A DNA stretch of 64,000 nt, taken from the NCBI RefSeq assembly GCF_029893805.1, contig NZ_JARXYP010000002.1:8804001-8868000 (forward strand). The letters run 5' to 3'. The first letter of the stretch is position 1, and every line of letters begins with the position of its first letter. Below, piece by piece: positions 34,794 through 43,824 of this stretch. Both the position numbers and the translations under genes were made by a program. The DNA comes from Streptomyces sp. SAI-135. Its GTDB lineage: Bacteria; Actinomycetota; Actinomycetes; Streptomycetales; Streptomycetaceae. Below the pieces are notes generated by a model that saw nothing but the letters and a program-made list of their open reading frames with translations, searched no databases and had not been told where the DNA came from.

Positions 34794-35533
34794 GCTACGG
34801 CTCCGATCGCGCGGTCGAGGCCGAAGGCCCGCAGCATCTGGTCGGGGTCGGCGAGGAGGTCGGGGCCGCCCTCGGCGACGACCGTGCGGTTGATCAGTGC
34901 CACCCGGTGACAGGTGCGGGCGGCGGCCGCCAGGTCGTGGGTGGTCATCAGCAGTGCCTTGCCTTCCGTGGCCAGCCGGCCGAACAACTCGTTGAGCAGG
35001 TCCTGGGTGGGGACATCGACTCCGGTGAACGGCTCGTCGAGGAGCAGGATGCGCGGTTCGGCGGCCAGGGCGCGGGCCACCAGGACCCGCTGCCGCTGAC
35101 CGCCGGACAACTCACCGATCGGGCGCCGCCGCAGCTCGGTGAGCCCGGTCAGCTCCAGCGCCTCCTCAACGGCTGCTCGGTCCACCGCGCCGGGGCGGCG
35201 CAGCCAGCCCATCTGCCGGGTGCGGCCGGTGAGGACGGCGCCCGCGATGTCGACGGGGAAGTCCCAGGCGAACTCGTGCCGTTGCGGGACGTACCCGATG
35301 CTCTGCCCGGCCCGCCGCCCGGTCCGGCCCCCGACGGCCACCTCGCCCGCGGCCAGCGGGACGAGCCCGAGCACGGCGCGCAGGAGGGTCGTCTTGCCGG
35401 CGCCGTTCGGACCGATGAGGCCGACCAATTCGCCGGCGTCGACGCTCAGGTCGGCCTCCTCCAGGGCGGTGCGCCCGCCGAGTACGACGGTCGCGCCGGT
35501 GACTCGCAGGAGCGGGTCCGCGCTGTCAGCCAC
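34790..35533 (-). CDS. Metal ABC transporter ATPase, anchored-repeat system
   Basis: A 247-residue ATPase with Walker A GPNGAGKTTLL, signature LSGGQRQRV and Walker B RILLLDEPFTG, most like ZnuC/MntB ATPases. GTG start at 35533 (AGGAGG upstream), overlapping the end of the surface-protein gene by eight bases. It powers the permease encoded just downstream. Confidence 0.94.
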   Translation of the reverse strand: MADSADPLLRVTGATVVLGGRTALEEADLSVDAGELVGLIGPNGAGKTTLLRAVLGLVPLAAGEVAVGGRTGRRAGQSIGYVPQRHEFAWDFPVDIAGAVLTGRTRQMGWLRRPGAVDRAAVEEALELTGLTELRRRPIGELSGGQRQRVLVARALAAEPRILLLDEPFTGVDVPTQDLLNELFGRLATEGKALLMTTHDLAAAARTCHRVALINRTVVAEGGPDLLADPDQMLRAFGLDRAIGAVA

Positions 35534-37022
35534 GTGCGGTCCTCCTGCGCCGGGCGGACAGGAAGGCCGCGGCGCCCGCAGCGGTGAGCGCGGCGGCGGC
35601 TGAGCCCAGCAGTACGGGCTGACCCGCGCCGGTGGAGGCCATCGAGCCGTCGGCGCCGTCCGCCGAAGAGCCGTTCTTGGAACCGGAGTCGGTGGCGGAG
35701 CCCGCCGTGTCCGGGGACGGGGATCCGGACGTACCGGAGGTTTCCTTGCCCGGTCCGTCGCCGGGTGTCACCGTGCCGGGGTCGGTGTCGCCGACGACGA
35801 ACGTCACCGTCTCGGTGTCGGAGACCTTCGTACCACTCGCGAGCGTGCCGCTCATCTTGAAGGTGAGCCGGTACGTCCCCTGCTTGGTGAAGGCCCATCC
35901 GCCGTGCGCGTGCGTGTCGGCAGGCACCTCGAAGGAGTCCGGCACTCCGTCCTTGCTGTTGAACAAGACGGTCGCGCCCGACATGGCGTCGTACGTGTAG
36001 AGGGCGTAGGTGCCCGGACCGTCGACTTCGGTGAGCGAGAACTCCACGCCTCCCTTGGTCGCCCCGGCCTCGATGTTGTCCGTCGACCAGCCCGGCCACA
36101 GCAGCCCCTCCTGCTGCACCTGGTCGAGCAGCCACACCGGGTCGCCGCCCTTGCCGAGGAACGCGAACGCGTCGTCCGCCGGGAGGGTGTTCTCGGCGGC
36201 GGGCTTGACGTGCAGAACCACGGAGGAGGGCTCGCGCCAGGTGGTCTTCCCCGAGACCGTGCCGTCCTTGATGTGGATCTGCAACTTGTCAGCCACGACG
36301 CGAGCCGCGAAGTCGATGTGGCCCTCGTCGAGGATCTTCCTGTCGGACACGACGTCGGCGGATGCCGCGGTGGCGGCCAGGGCGGTGCGCCGGTCGGCTT
36401 CGGCCACCTGCGGCAAGGCCTTCCCGGCCGCCGGCAACGGCTGTGCGTCTTCGGGGGCTTCCGCGACCGGCTCCCCGTTGTCCGTCTCCTCTGTGTCCGC
36501 CGTGTCCCCGACCGCCACCGTGTACACGGTCCCGACGGACAGTTCCCGCCCGTCCACGGCCGTGGCCTCGGCGGTGAAGATGACCCGGTACGTGCCGTCC
36601 TCACTGAACTCCCAGCGAGTGGAGCCGACTTGGCCCACCGGCAGAGCGTGCTCGTCACGCACGTCGTCCGCACTGTCGAACAGCGGAGCGTCCTCGGCCG
36701 AGTACACCGTGAGTTCACCAGGACCGTCCAGCCCGGTCAGGGACCATCGCACGGTGTCCCCGGCCACCGCGCCCTCGGGCACGCCGGTGGTGTCCCACCC
36801 GGGTGCCGAGGCGTCTGCCACGCCTGAGTCGCGGACTTTGATCACATGGGCGCCGTCGGCCGGGTCCAGGGTCAGAGCCCCGTCCGCATAGGCGATCCGG
36901 CCCAGTCCGGACCCTGGCGCAGGCACCGTGCCGTCGTCCGCGACGGCGACGCCGCCCCCGGTCAGAGTGGCCGAGAGCACCACCGCCACGGCGATCCGCT
37001 GAAGCCTCCGCATGCCCCTCAT
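35526..37022 (-). CDS. Wall-anchored repeat protein of the zinc ABC system (two repeats)
   Basis: A 498-residue exported protein: signal peptide (residues 1-29, cut near GVAVADD), a first degenerate repeat (about 40-173), and a full choice-of-anchor M / 'ABC transporter-associated' repeat (about 231-412) with GHIDFAARV, LLWPGW, THAHGGWAF and GTYRLTF. A Ser/Gly/Asp-rich stalk leads to MASTG at 461-465, a hydrophobic helix and a terminal RRRR, forming a sortase (LAxTG-like) signal with Met in the first position. The ATG at 37022 overlaps the preceding stop and has GGAGGGA upstream. The HxH in the second repeat could bind metal. Confidence 0.85.
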   Translation of the reverse strand: MRGMRRLQRIAVAVVLSATLTGGGVAVADDGTVPAPGSGLGRIAYADGALTLDPADGAHVIKVRDSGVADASAPGWDTTGVPEGAVAGDTVRWSLTGLDGPGELTVYSAEDAPLFDSADDVRDEHALPVGQVGSTRWEFSEDGTYRVIFTAEATAVDGRELSVGTVYTVAVGDTADTEETDNGEPVAEAPEDAQPLPAAGKALPQVAEADRRTALAATAASADVVSDRKILDEGHIDFAARVVADKLQIHIKDGTVSGKTTWREPSSVVLHVKPAAENTLPADDAFAFLGKGGDPVWLLDQVQQEGLLWPGWSTDNIEAGATKGGVEFSLTEVDGPGTYALYTYDAMSGATVLFNSKDGVPDSFEVPADTHAHGGWAFTKQGTYRLTFKMSGTLASGTKVSDTETVTFVVGDTDPGTVTPGDGPGKETSGTSGSPSPDTAGSATDSGSKNGSSADGADGSMASTGAGQPVLLGSAAAALTAAGAAAFLSARRRRTARG

Positions 37023-38569
37023 CAGGCGTCCCTCCTCAGGCACTTGGCGAGCTCGGCCGCGTTGTGCCGCATCATCGATACGTAGTCGTGGACCTTGTCG
37101 TCGAAGGAGTCGCCGTAGATCGTGCAGATCGCGACCCCTTCGTCCTCGGCGACCCGGCGCAGTACGTCGGCCCGCGCCGCGAGGTTCGGCTCCAGGAACA
37201 CCGACGGGACCTTCTTCTCCCGGATGGTGTCGCCGAGTTGCTCCACCTCGGCAGCGCTCGGCTCCTGGTTGGGCACGGGCACGACGAAGCCCGCGACCTC
37301 CATGCCGTACGCCTTGGCGAGGTAGCCGAAGGCGTCGTGCGTGGTGATCAGCTTGCGGTTCTGCTCCGGTACGGTGGCGAGCTTCTCGGCCACCTCCTCG
37401 TCGAGGGCGCCGAGTCGCTTCAGATATGCGGCGGCGTTCTTCTCGTACGTCGGCTTTCCGTCCGGGTCGGCCTTGACCAGCTCGGCCTCGATGCGCCGTA
37501 CGTATGCCTGGGCGTTGGCGACGTCCGCCCAGGCATGCGGGTCCATGTCACCGTGCACGTGCTTGCCGATCACGGCCTGCGGCAGCACCCACAGTTCGTC
37601 GCCCGCCGCGCCGAGGAACGCGTACGGCTCCTCCTGCGGTACGGCCTCCTTGGCCCGGTCGGGAACGTTCAGCACCACCTCGTCGGCCGGGAGCCGCACC
37701 GGCTCGCCGCTCTTGGCGTCGTCGGCGCGGACGTACACCTGCCCGGTCTCGGCGTTGAGCGTGACATCGGCGTGCCCGCTGCCGAGGACGCGCGCTCCCG
37801 CGGATGCCTCGTCGCCGTCGCCGTCGCCGTCGCCGACGGTGAAGGTGAAGGTGCCGCTGCCGATCCCTTCGGTCTTCCCGTCGAGGGTCTCGGTCCGTCC
37901 CTCGACGGTCAGCCGGTACGTTCCGGGCTTGCTGAAGGCCCAGTTGACGTGAGTGTGGGCCTCGGGCGGCAGGGTGAAGGAGTCGGCGTCGTCGAGGCCG
38001 TCGGCGGAGTCGACGTACACCTTGGGCCTGCCGAGCGTGTCGGTGAGATACACGCGCAGCTCGCCGGGCCCCTCCAGCTTCATGGCTGTCGTACGGACCT
38101 GGGAGCCCTCTTCGGCGACCTCGCCCTCGACGGCCCAGCCGAGCCACAGCACGTCGAGCCCGAGATCCTCCTCCAGCTTGATCACCGTGCCGCCGTACTG
38201 CTCCAGCTTCTCGGCGATCTCGATCTTCGGGGTGGACTTGCGAGCGTTGCTGTGGACCATCTTCATGATCCCGGGCTCTTCGAGCAGCAACCCGTTGCTG
38301 AACACGACGTCGGCCTTGGCGACCTCGGCCGCGTCGCCGGGGCTGGGTTCGTAGGAGTGCGGGTCGCCGTGGTGCGGCACGATCGACGTGACGTCGACGC
38401 GGTCGCCACCGACCTGCTCGACGAGGTCGGCGATGATCCCGGTGGTCGCCGACACCGTCAACTCCGCATCGTGCGAACCGGCTTGAGGCCCGCTGCACCC
38501 GGTGAGCAGGGCACCCGCCGCGACGAGCGAGACGACGGTGGCGTTGGTGCGTGTGGGGTGGCCCCACAT
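37022..38569 (-). CDS. Zinc-binding ABC lipoprotein with an inserted anchored-repeat domain
   Basis: A 515-residue lipoprotein (lipobox LLTGCSGP). A ZnuA-like cluster A-I fold is split in two: N-terminal half about 35-135 (VPHHGDPHSYEPSPGD with metal-type histidines) and C-terminal half about 334-515 (HGDMDPHAWADVANAQAYV; TTHDAFGYLAKAYGM; VFLEPNL). Between them lie about 200 residues of the same repeat family found in the wall-anchored neighbours, with its second half (LDVLWLGW, AHTHVNWAF, GTYRLTV) before its first half (GHADVTLNAETGQVYVRADD, EPYAFLGAAGDELWVLP). The ATG at 38569 is preceded by GGAGGAG. It hands zinc (inferred from the Zur box) to the permease. Confidence 0.88.
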   Translation of the reverse strand: MWGHPTRTNATVVSLVAAGALLTGCSGPQAGSHDAELTVSATTGIIADLVEQVGGDRVDVTSIVPHHGDPHSYEPSPGDAAEVAKADVVFSNGLLLEEPGIMKMVHSNARKSTPKIEIAEKLEQYGGTVIKLEEDLGLDVLWLGWAVEGEVAEEGSQVRTTAMKLEGPGELRVYLTDTLGRPKVYVDSADGLDDADSFTLPPEAHTHVNWAFSKPGTYRLTVEGRTETLDGKTEGIGSGTFTFTVGDGDGDGDEASAGARVLGSGHADVTLNAETGQVYVRADDAKSGEPVRLPADEVVLNVPDRAKEAVPQEEPYAFLGAAGDELWVLPQAVIGKHVHGDMDPHAWADVANAQAYVRRIEAELVKADPDGKPTYEKNAAAYLKRLGALDEEVAEKLATVPEQNRKLITTHDAFGYLAKAYGMEVAGFVVPVPNQEPSAAEVEQLGDTIREKKVPSVFLEPNLAARADVLRRVAEDEGVAICTIYGDSFDDKVHDYVSMMRHNAAELAKCLRRDA

Positions 38570-38658
38570 GGGGCTCCTCCTTCTTCTCTTGAACGAGACA
38601 ATGCCGCGTACGACGGACCGGATGGCTGCCGTGCGCCGGTCCGCCGTACGCGGAGCTT

Positions 38659-40338
38659 TCACTGAGCGGTACGGCGGCGTCGTACGACGAACACCGCGCC
38701 GCCGCCCACCAGCAGGGCGGCCACGGTGATGCCCGCGATCACACCGACCTGTGCGCCGGTGGAGGCGAGGACGCCGGCCGTCGAGGTGTCGCTGCTGGCT
38801 CCGGTGGACGTACTCCCGCCGGTACCGGAGGAGCCGGAGCCGGAGCCCGGGTCGGTGGCCGGGGCCGAGGCGCCCGGCGCGTCGGACGCGGACTCCGACG
38901 CGCTCGCCGTCGCGGTAGGCGTCTGCGAGGCCGACTCCGACGGGGTGGCCGTGGGCGTCGCCGTCGGCTCGTCCCCCGCACCCGGCGTCACGTCCGACGG
39001 ATCCGTGTCGTCCCCGACCACCCAGGCGATGGTCTCCGTGTCACCGACCTTCGTGCCGTCGGTGAGGGTGGCGCTGACCGTGAAGGTGGTGCGGTAGACG
39101 CCCTCGGCGCTGAACACCCAGTCGAAGTGGCTGTGTGTGCCCGCGCCGAGGGTGTGGGTGTCGGGCAGTCCGTCACCGCTGTTGAGCGAGACGACCGGCA
39201 CGCCCATCGCGTTGTCGTGGAACATCGCGATGTTGCCGGGGCCCTGTACGGAGTCCAGGCGGAAGGAGACGCGGCCGTCGAGGTCGGCCTTGGCGTACTC
39301 CGTGGTGTTCCAGCCCGGCCACACGATGCCGGTGTTCTGCTGCAACGGAAGCCACCACACCGCGTCGCCCGGGGTGCCCAGGAATGCGTACCCCTGCGGG
39401 ATCCGCCGCTTGGCGGCGGGCCGTACGTGGATGACGACCTGGCCCGGGTCGTACCACGTGTGGTGGAGCTCGCTGCCCTCCTTGATCTGGAACTCCAGGT
39501 CACCGTGTGCCGGCCGGGCCGCCAGGTCGATGTGGCCCTCGGCGATGACATGCGCCGCCGGGGCTGAGGGCGACGGGCTCGCGGTCGCCGTGCCGGTGGG
39601 CGAATCCGTCGGGGAAGAGGTCGGCGTGGAGCCGTCACCGGGCAGGACGGTCGACGGGTCGATGTCGTCGCCCACCACCACCGCCAGCGTCTCGGTGTCC
39701 GAGGAGCCGCCGCTCGTGACGGTGAAGGTCAGCCGGTACACGCCCTCCGCGGTGAACTGCCAGATGGGCAGCAGCCGTTCCTCGTCGCGCGACAGCGTGA
39801 AGGTGCGTTGTACGGAGGCGACACTGCCGAGACAGGGGGTTGCCGGAGCGTTGGCGTTGTCCATCTCGCGGGTGTACAGGGTCAGACCGAAGTCTCCGGG
39901 ACCCTCGTACCCGGACAGCGTGACCTCGGTGTCGCCTCCCGCCTCGGCGCCGTTCCAGCCTGGCTCGGGCGCGAAGATGTTCTGTGCCTCCCAGCCGTTG
40001 AGCTGCCAGGAGTCCATGTTCGTGGTGCCGAGAGCCATGGCCACCGGGTCAGCTGTGTACTGCAGGGAGGATGCCGGTGCGTGCAGCACGATCTGGGACG
40101 GCTCCCGTACGACCGTCGAGTCGCCACTGCGGTCGTCGATCTGCAACTCGAGCTTCCCGTCGGCCAGCCGGGGCGTGAAGTCGAGCTCGCCCTCGTCCAG
40201 GACGACGGCACCGCCGACGGCGCGGGCGTTCCCGCTGCCGCCGGCGACCAGCCCTGCCGCGCCCAGGAGCACCGCGGTCGCCGCGATGAGCGCCGCGCTT
40301 GTGACGGCGCGTCTGTCGCGCGTCAGGGTCCCGATCAC
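38659..40338 (-). CDS. Sortase-anchored surface protein with two repeats
   Basis: A 559-residue exported protein: signal peptide (about 1-40), a first repeat without the HxH (about 42-223), a Thr/Ser/Pro linker, and a second repeat (about 263-443) with GHIDLAARP, IVWPGWNTTEY and THSHFDWVF. A long Ser/Thr/Ala stalk ends in LASTG (524-528), a hydrophobic helix and RRRR, a clear class E sortase signal as used in Streptomyces. It starts at GTG 40338, overlapping the stop of the secreted protein gene (GTGA). It is probably the outermost metal-binding part of the zinc system. Confidence 0.88.
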   Translation of the reverse strand: MIGTLTRDRRAVTSAALIAATAVLLGAAGLVAGGSGNARAVGGAVVLDEGELDFTPRLADGKLELQIDDRSGDSTVVREPSQIVLHAPASSLQYTADPVAMALGTTNMDSWQLNGWEAQNIFAPEPGWNGAEAGGDTEVTLSGYEGPGDFGLTLYTREMDNANAPATPCLGSVASVQRTFTLSRDEERLLPIWQFTAEGVYRLTFTVTSGGSSDTETLAVVVGDDIDPSTVLPGDGSTPTSSPTDSPTGTATASPSPSAPAAHVIAEGHIDLAARPAHGDLEFQIKEGSELHHTWYDPGQVVIHVRPAAKRRIPQGYAFLGTPGDAVWWLPLQQNTGIVWPGWNTTEYAKADLDGRVSFRLDSVQGPGNIAMFHDNAMGVPVVSLNSGDGLPDTHTLGAGTHSHFDWVFSAEGVYRTTFTVSATLTDGTKVGDTETIAWVVGDDTDPSDVTPGAGDEPTATPTATPSESASQTPTATASASESASDAPGASAPATDPGSGSGSSGTGGSTSTGASSDTSTAGVLASTGAQVGVIAGITVAALLVGGGAVFVVRRRRTAQ

Positions 40339-40979
40339 GAGGTGACGTTGAAGGTGAAGGTCTCGGTGGCGGATTCCGTCACACCGCCGACTGTGCCCTG
40401 GACACGGAACGTGAGCCGGTAGGTGCCGGCCTCTTCGAAGGCCCAGTTGGCGTGGTTGTGCGTGCCGACGCCGAAGGTCCTGGACTTGAAGTTGGTCGTG
40501 CTGGCGTCGCTGTCGAACCAGCGGGCACAGCTGCCCGCGTAGATGCTGAAGTCCTCGGTGGCGGCACCGTTACGGGTGGCGCTGACCAGGGTGTACGTGA
40601 CGTTGTTGTTGGCGAAGATCCCGGTGGTGAGGTGCTCGGTGGAGATGCCAGGGAAGAGCACCCCGGCGGCGTCGGCCTCGGCCTCGGTGTCCGGCAGCAG
40701 CCAGACCTGGCTGCCGGCGCCGAGGAAGCCGCAGCCCGGGTTGGTCACCTTCGCGGCTGTCGGCACCGAGTGGGTCACGTCGGCCGGCTCGTACTCGGTG
40801 TCGGTCTCCTCGTCGTGGACGTGGAGGTGCAGGTCGGCGCCGTCCCATTCGGCGTCGAGGACGTCGACGTGGCCGCTGCTCAGGGTGGTGGCAGCAAAGG
40901 CGGAGGTGTTGAGACCGGCCGTGGCGAGCGCGGCGGCGGCGATGCCGGTGACGGTCAGCAGGCGTCTGCGGGTACGCAA
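40335..40979 (-). CDS. Secreted single-repeat protein of the zinc ABC system
   Basis: A 214-residue exported protein and first gene of the operon. Signal peptide residues 1-29 (RRRLLTVTGIAAAALATAG, cut after AFA), then one repeat domain with GHVDVLDAEWDG, LFPGIST, THNHANWAF and GTYRLTFRV, and no wall anchor. The start is a TTG at 40979 preceded by GGGGG; no ATG or GTG is available in frame nearby. Two cysteines (in NPGCGFLG and AGSCARWF) may form a disulfide. It may act as a soluble zinc scavenger. Confidence 0.8.
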   Translation of the reverse strand: MRTRRRLLTVTGIAAAALATAGLNTSAFAATTLSSGHVDVLDAEWDGADLHLHVHDEETDTEYEPADVTHSVPTAAKVTNPGCGFLGAGSQVWLLPDTEAEADAAGVLFPGISTEHLTTGIFANNNVTYTLVSATRNGAATEDFSIYAGSCARWFDSDASTTNFKSRTFGVGTHNHANWAFEEAGTYRLTFRVQGTVGGVTESATETFTFNVTS

Positions 40980-41027
40980 GAGAAACCCCCATGGGTCATG
41001 TTCATGCCCCCTCGGGCACAGGTAAGA

Positions 41028-41056
41028 CGATAATCATTTTCATAAACGCTTGGCAA
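41028..41056 (-). promoter_or_regulatory. Zur box in the zinc operon promoter
   Basis: On the minus strand TGAAAATGATTATCG (41028-41042) closely matches actinobacterial Zur boxes. It overlaps a -10 TTATCG (41028-41033) with -35 TTGCCA (41051-41056, 17-base spacer), so zinc-loaded Zur would block transcription. The start codon of the first operon gene lies about 50 bases downstream. Confidence 0.7.
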
Positions 41057-41384
41057 TGGGATTGCTGTGAGTGCTCATGCATGAGCGGGTTCTGGGGGGT
41101 GTACCTGGTTGATGACACGACAGCCACCGACTCGGCAGCGATCCGCCCTCGTGGAAGGGATCGCGAACTGCCACGGTGGCTTCACCGGAGGTGAGGACAA
41201 GCAACGCGACGAGATGCAGAGACAAGGGCACCGCGAGCCCGAGCAGAGTCTGAGCGCGAACGACGGTCCGCGCCGACCTGCACACCGCCGGCCGCGGTGA
41301 CATCCGGATCGGCGCGAGACAACGTGATCCATCTTCTGTCGGTGCCCGCCGCGCACACCCGGCACCGCCCTGGATGTCGCCACC

Positions 41385-41896
41385 GTGGCGCTCTCCGGCA
41401 CCACAGAACTGACCGCCGACGGGCTGACGTTGCACCGGGATCTGCGGAGCGCGCCGATGTCCGGTGATCCGGTGCTGCTGGAGAGAATGACGGTGAATCT
41501 GGTCGTCAACGCCGTCCGGCACAACCGCCCGGCCGGACGGATCCGCATCTCCACGGGTCACCAGGCGAACGGCGCGTATCTGCGCGTGGCCAACACCGGC
41601 CGCGTCATTCCCGCAAACGGGTCGACCGCCTGTGGCGGCCCTTCGTCCGCGGCGACGGCAGCCCTCCGAAGGCCGACGGAGCCGGTCTCGGTCGCTCCAT
41701 CGTCCAGGCGGTCGTGCTCACCCACGGTGGTGAGATCACTGCCGCCGCCAACCCTGGCGGAGGGTTGGACGTCGTGGTCCGATTCCCGGCCGGCTCGGAG
41801 GACCCCGACCTGGCACAGGAGTGGCAGCCTGAAGGTGAGGCCCGGGTTACGTACGGTGACGGGGATCAGGTATTCGCAGCGAGCGAGCGAGCGTGA
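41385..41896 (+). pseudogene. Degraded sensor histidine kinase fragment
   Basis: The region encodes only the ATPase end of a histidine kinase in two frames. LLERMTVNLVVNAVRHNRPA (N box) is read first. After a frameshift near 41620 the other frame gives RLWRPFVRGDG and GAGLGRSIVQAVVLTHGGEI (G box), ending in VVRFPAG. The sensor, membrane and HisKA parts are absent and no response regulator is linked. The upstream stretch 41057-41384 holds nothing recognisable. Confidence 0.75.
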
Positions 41897-41997
41897 GGGA
41901 CGGGGCCTGCCGCTGAGCAGAACCCGTCGTTGCCGATGAGTTTGCGGCTCCCGGCCGGTCCAAGCTCGTGACAGCCAGCCCAGGAAAGGAGACAGCC

Positions 41998-42603
41998 ATG
42001 TCGGAGCTTCTCGTCGACTTCATCACCTCGCTCGACGGGTACGCGTCGGGAGAGGGATGGCCCGGGTTCTGGGGCCTTGAAGGCCCGGAGTACCTCGCAT
42101 GGCTCGGTGAGCAGCCCGAGTCCACCTACTTGATGGGAGCGAAGACCTACCGCCTGATGTCGGGCTTCGCAGCAGGCGAGGTCCCGGAGGGCCAGGACGA
42201 GTTCAGGCCCGAAGAAGAAGCGTCCGTCGACGAGCTCACGCGGGCGTCCAAGGTGGTGTTCTCCTCCACACTCGAGGAGCCGCTGACGTGGGCAAACTCC
42301 ACGCTCGTCCGGGACGACGCCGTCGAGGCGGTCCGCGCCATGAAGTCGAGCGGCTCGGGACTCCTCAGCACGATCGGCAGCCTCAGCCTGTGCCGGTCCC
42401 TGCTACGAGCCGGACTCGTCGACCGCTTCCGGGTCGTGATGTTCCCGGTGATCACCGGTGCCACGGGCGCGGAACGCATCTACGACGGCTATCCGGACGT
42501 TGCCCTCGAGATGATCGAGCACCGCACCTTCGACGGCCGCATCCAGCTCGTCGAGTACAAGCCCCGCGTGCTCGAGCACCCGCCGCTCGGCGCCCCCGCG
42601 TGA
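41998..42603 (+). CDS. Dihydrofolate reductase / RibD C-terminal family protein
   Basis: A 201-residue protein of the RibD_C reductase fold. It opens LLVDFITSLDGYASGEGWPG, has YLMGAKTYRLMSG and ends with the DRFRVVMFPVITGATGAERI strand typical of the family. Streptomyces genomes carry many such stand-alone reductases of unknown substrate. AAAGGAG lies six bases before the ATG at 41998. It is flanked by decayed DNA upstream and a hairpin downstream. Confidence 0.88.
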   Translation: MSELLVDFITSLDGYASGEGWPGFWGLEGPEYLAWLGEQPESTYLMGAKTYRLMSGFAAGEVPEGQDEFRPEEEASVDELTRASKVVFSSTLEEPLTWANSTLVRDDAVEAVRAMKSSGSGLLSTIGSLSLCRSLLRAGLVDRFRVVMFPVITGATGAERIYDGYPDVALEMIEHRTFDGRIQLVEYKPRVLEHPPLGAPA

Positions 42604-42645
42604 CGTCATCCCGTCCGCGGGGCGGGCGCGGAGGCATGAACCTCC

Positions 42646-42660
42646 AGGTGCCGGGCACCT
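42646..42660. terminator. Short hairpin after the reductase gene
   Basis: AGGTGCCGGGCACCT has 7-bp arms around a central base and lies 43 bases past the stop. It is a possible terminator. Confidence 0.4.
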
Positions 42661-42775
42661 GAAGCCTGCTTGTCGTGCCCGGTGGTGAGCCGCAGGTGCC
42701 AGAGCCTGAAGGCAGGCAGTGCCTGGTGGTCTGGCCGGCTGCACCACGGGAGGGGTTTGAGGGAGAGGAATCATC

Positions 42776-43021
42776 GTGATCATTCCGGCGGAGAAGGAAC
42801 TGCGCGCTGCACTGGCCCGCTTCGCTCATGCGCGTATCGAACACGACGTACGCCCCACCGGCCGTACCAGCCGGGACCTTGAGGACTCCACCTACACGTT
42901 GTGCGTGATGACCGGAGCCCGCACCGCCGAGCAGGCTCTGCTCGCGGCCGACGCTCTGCTGGAGCAGTACAGCGCCAGCCGTACCAGCATCTCCCAGGAG
43001 GATGAGACGCTGGCCGCTTGA
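42776..43021 (+). CDS. DUF5133 protein
   Basis: An 81-residue protein with the DUF5133 pattern: IIPAEKELRAALARFAHARI at the start, then LEDSTYTLCVMTGARTAEQA and a final AADALLEQY. GTG start at 42776 with GAGAGGA upstream. These proteins are common in Streptomyces, often beside regulators or two-component systems. The function is unknown. Confidence 0.85.
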   Translation: MIIPAEKELRAALARFAHARIEHDVRPTGRTSRDLEDSTYTLCVMTGARTAEQALLAADALLEQYSASRTSISQEDETLAA

Positions 43022-43076
43022 CTGGATCAGGGGGTTGTCCCACCCGACCGGCACCTCTCGTCGCCGGCGGCGCCGC

Positions 43077-43700
43077 TCAGGTGAGTGTGCGGTCCGCGGC
43101 CCTGGAGGGGTGGGTCGGCCGGGTGGACTGCCACAGAGCGGTCGACAGCCACACCAGTACGGCGCCCACGGCGATGTGCAGGGCGCTGGTGAACACGGAG
43201 TCGGGCAGCGCGATCAGGAACGCGAACAGGGGCAGTACGACGGCGTACCCCCAGGCCGGGACCGTCGGGAGCCTGCCGGCGCGGATCGTCGCCGCTCCGA
43301 ACAGGGCGCAGCCCACGGCGAAGACGACCGCGGAGCCGAGGAGGGCCGGAAGGGTGGGGCCCGTCAGCCGTGTCTCGATGGTGTCGTCGTCGAGGTAGAA
43401 CAGCACAAGGTTGGAGGCGTACGCCGCCCCGCCGAAGAGGCCGAGGCCGATCAGGTTGACGAGGTGGGCGATCTCCGCGAAGCGGCCCGGGGCAGGGCTC
43501 TGCCAGTGGTGGAGCGCGGTGAGGAAGGGGAGGGCGAACGCCGGGGAGAGCGCGAGGAAGAAGCTGGTCGCGCCGGTCTCGCCGGTGAACGCCTCGACCA
43601 GCGCGGGCAGGGCGATGAGCAGGCCCGCGAGCGCCCCGCACAGGGCGCCGGGGCGGGTGGAGCGGGTGGGGGCGGGCACTGGGCTCAAGGGTGCGGACAT
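43077..43700 (-). CDS. Multi-span membrane protein of unknown function
   Basis: A 207-residue protein with about six hydrophobic helices (for example GALAGLLIALPALVEAF, ALLGSAVVFAVGCALFGAA and ALHIAVGAVLVWLSTALW). The ATG at 43700 has GGAG seven bases upstream. No family is recognised. It is divergent from a two-component system across a gap that contains three copies of a palindrome, so it is probably the target of that regulator. Confidence 0.8.
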   Translation of the reverse strand: MSAPLSPVPAPTRSTRPGALCGALAGLLIALPALVEAFTGETGATSFFLALSPAFALPFLTALHHWQSPAPGRFAEIAHLVNLIGLGLFGGAAYASNLVLFYLDDDTIETRLTGPTLPALLGSAVVFAVGCALFGAATIRAGRLPTVPAWGYAVVLPLFAFLIALPDSVFTSALHIAVGAVLVWLSTALWQSTRPTHPSRAADRTLT

Positions 43701-43824
43701 GCGGCGACTCCGGTTCGTCGAGGGGAAGGTCAGGGCGAAACCGTAGGAAGGCGGCAGTCGGTCGGGACAGGTGCCCGGCGGGGAGGCCCGCCGCTGGACG
43801 TCACCGTCGCCGGGGTGGCTCCGG

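Noticed and set aside
36846..38665. Long plus-strand frames opposite the zinc operon
   Set aside because: They are antisense to genes with signal peptides, domains and coupled starts.
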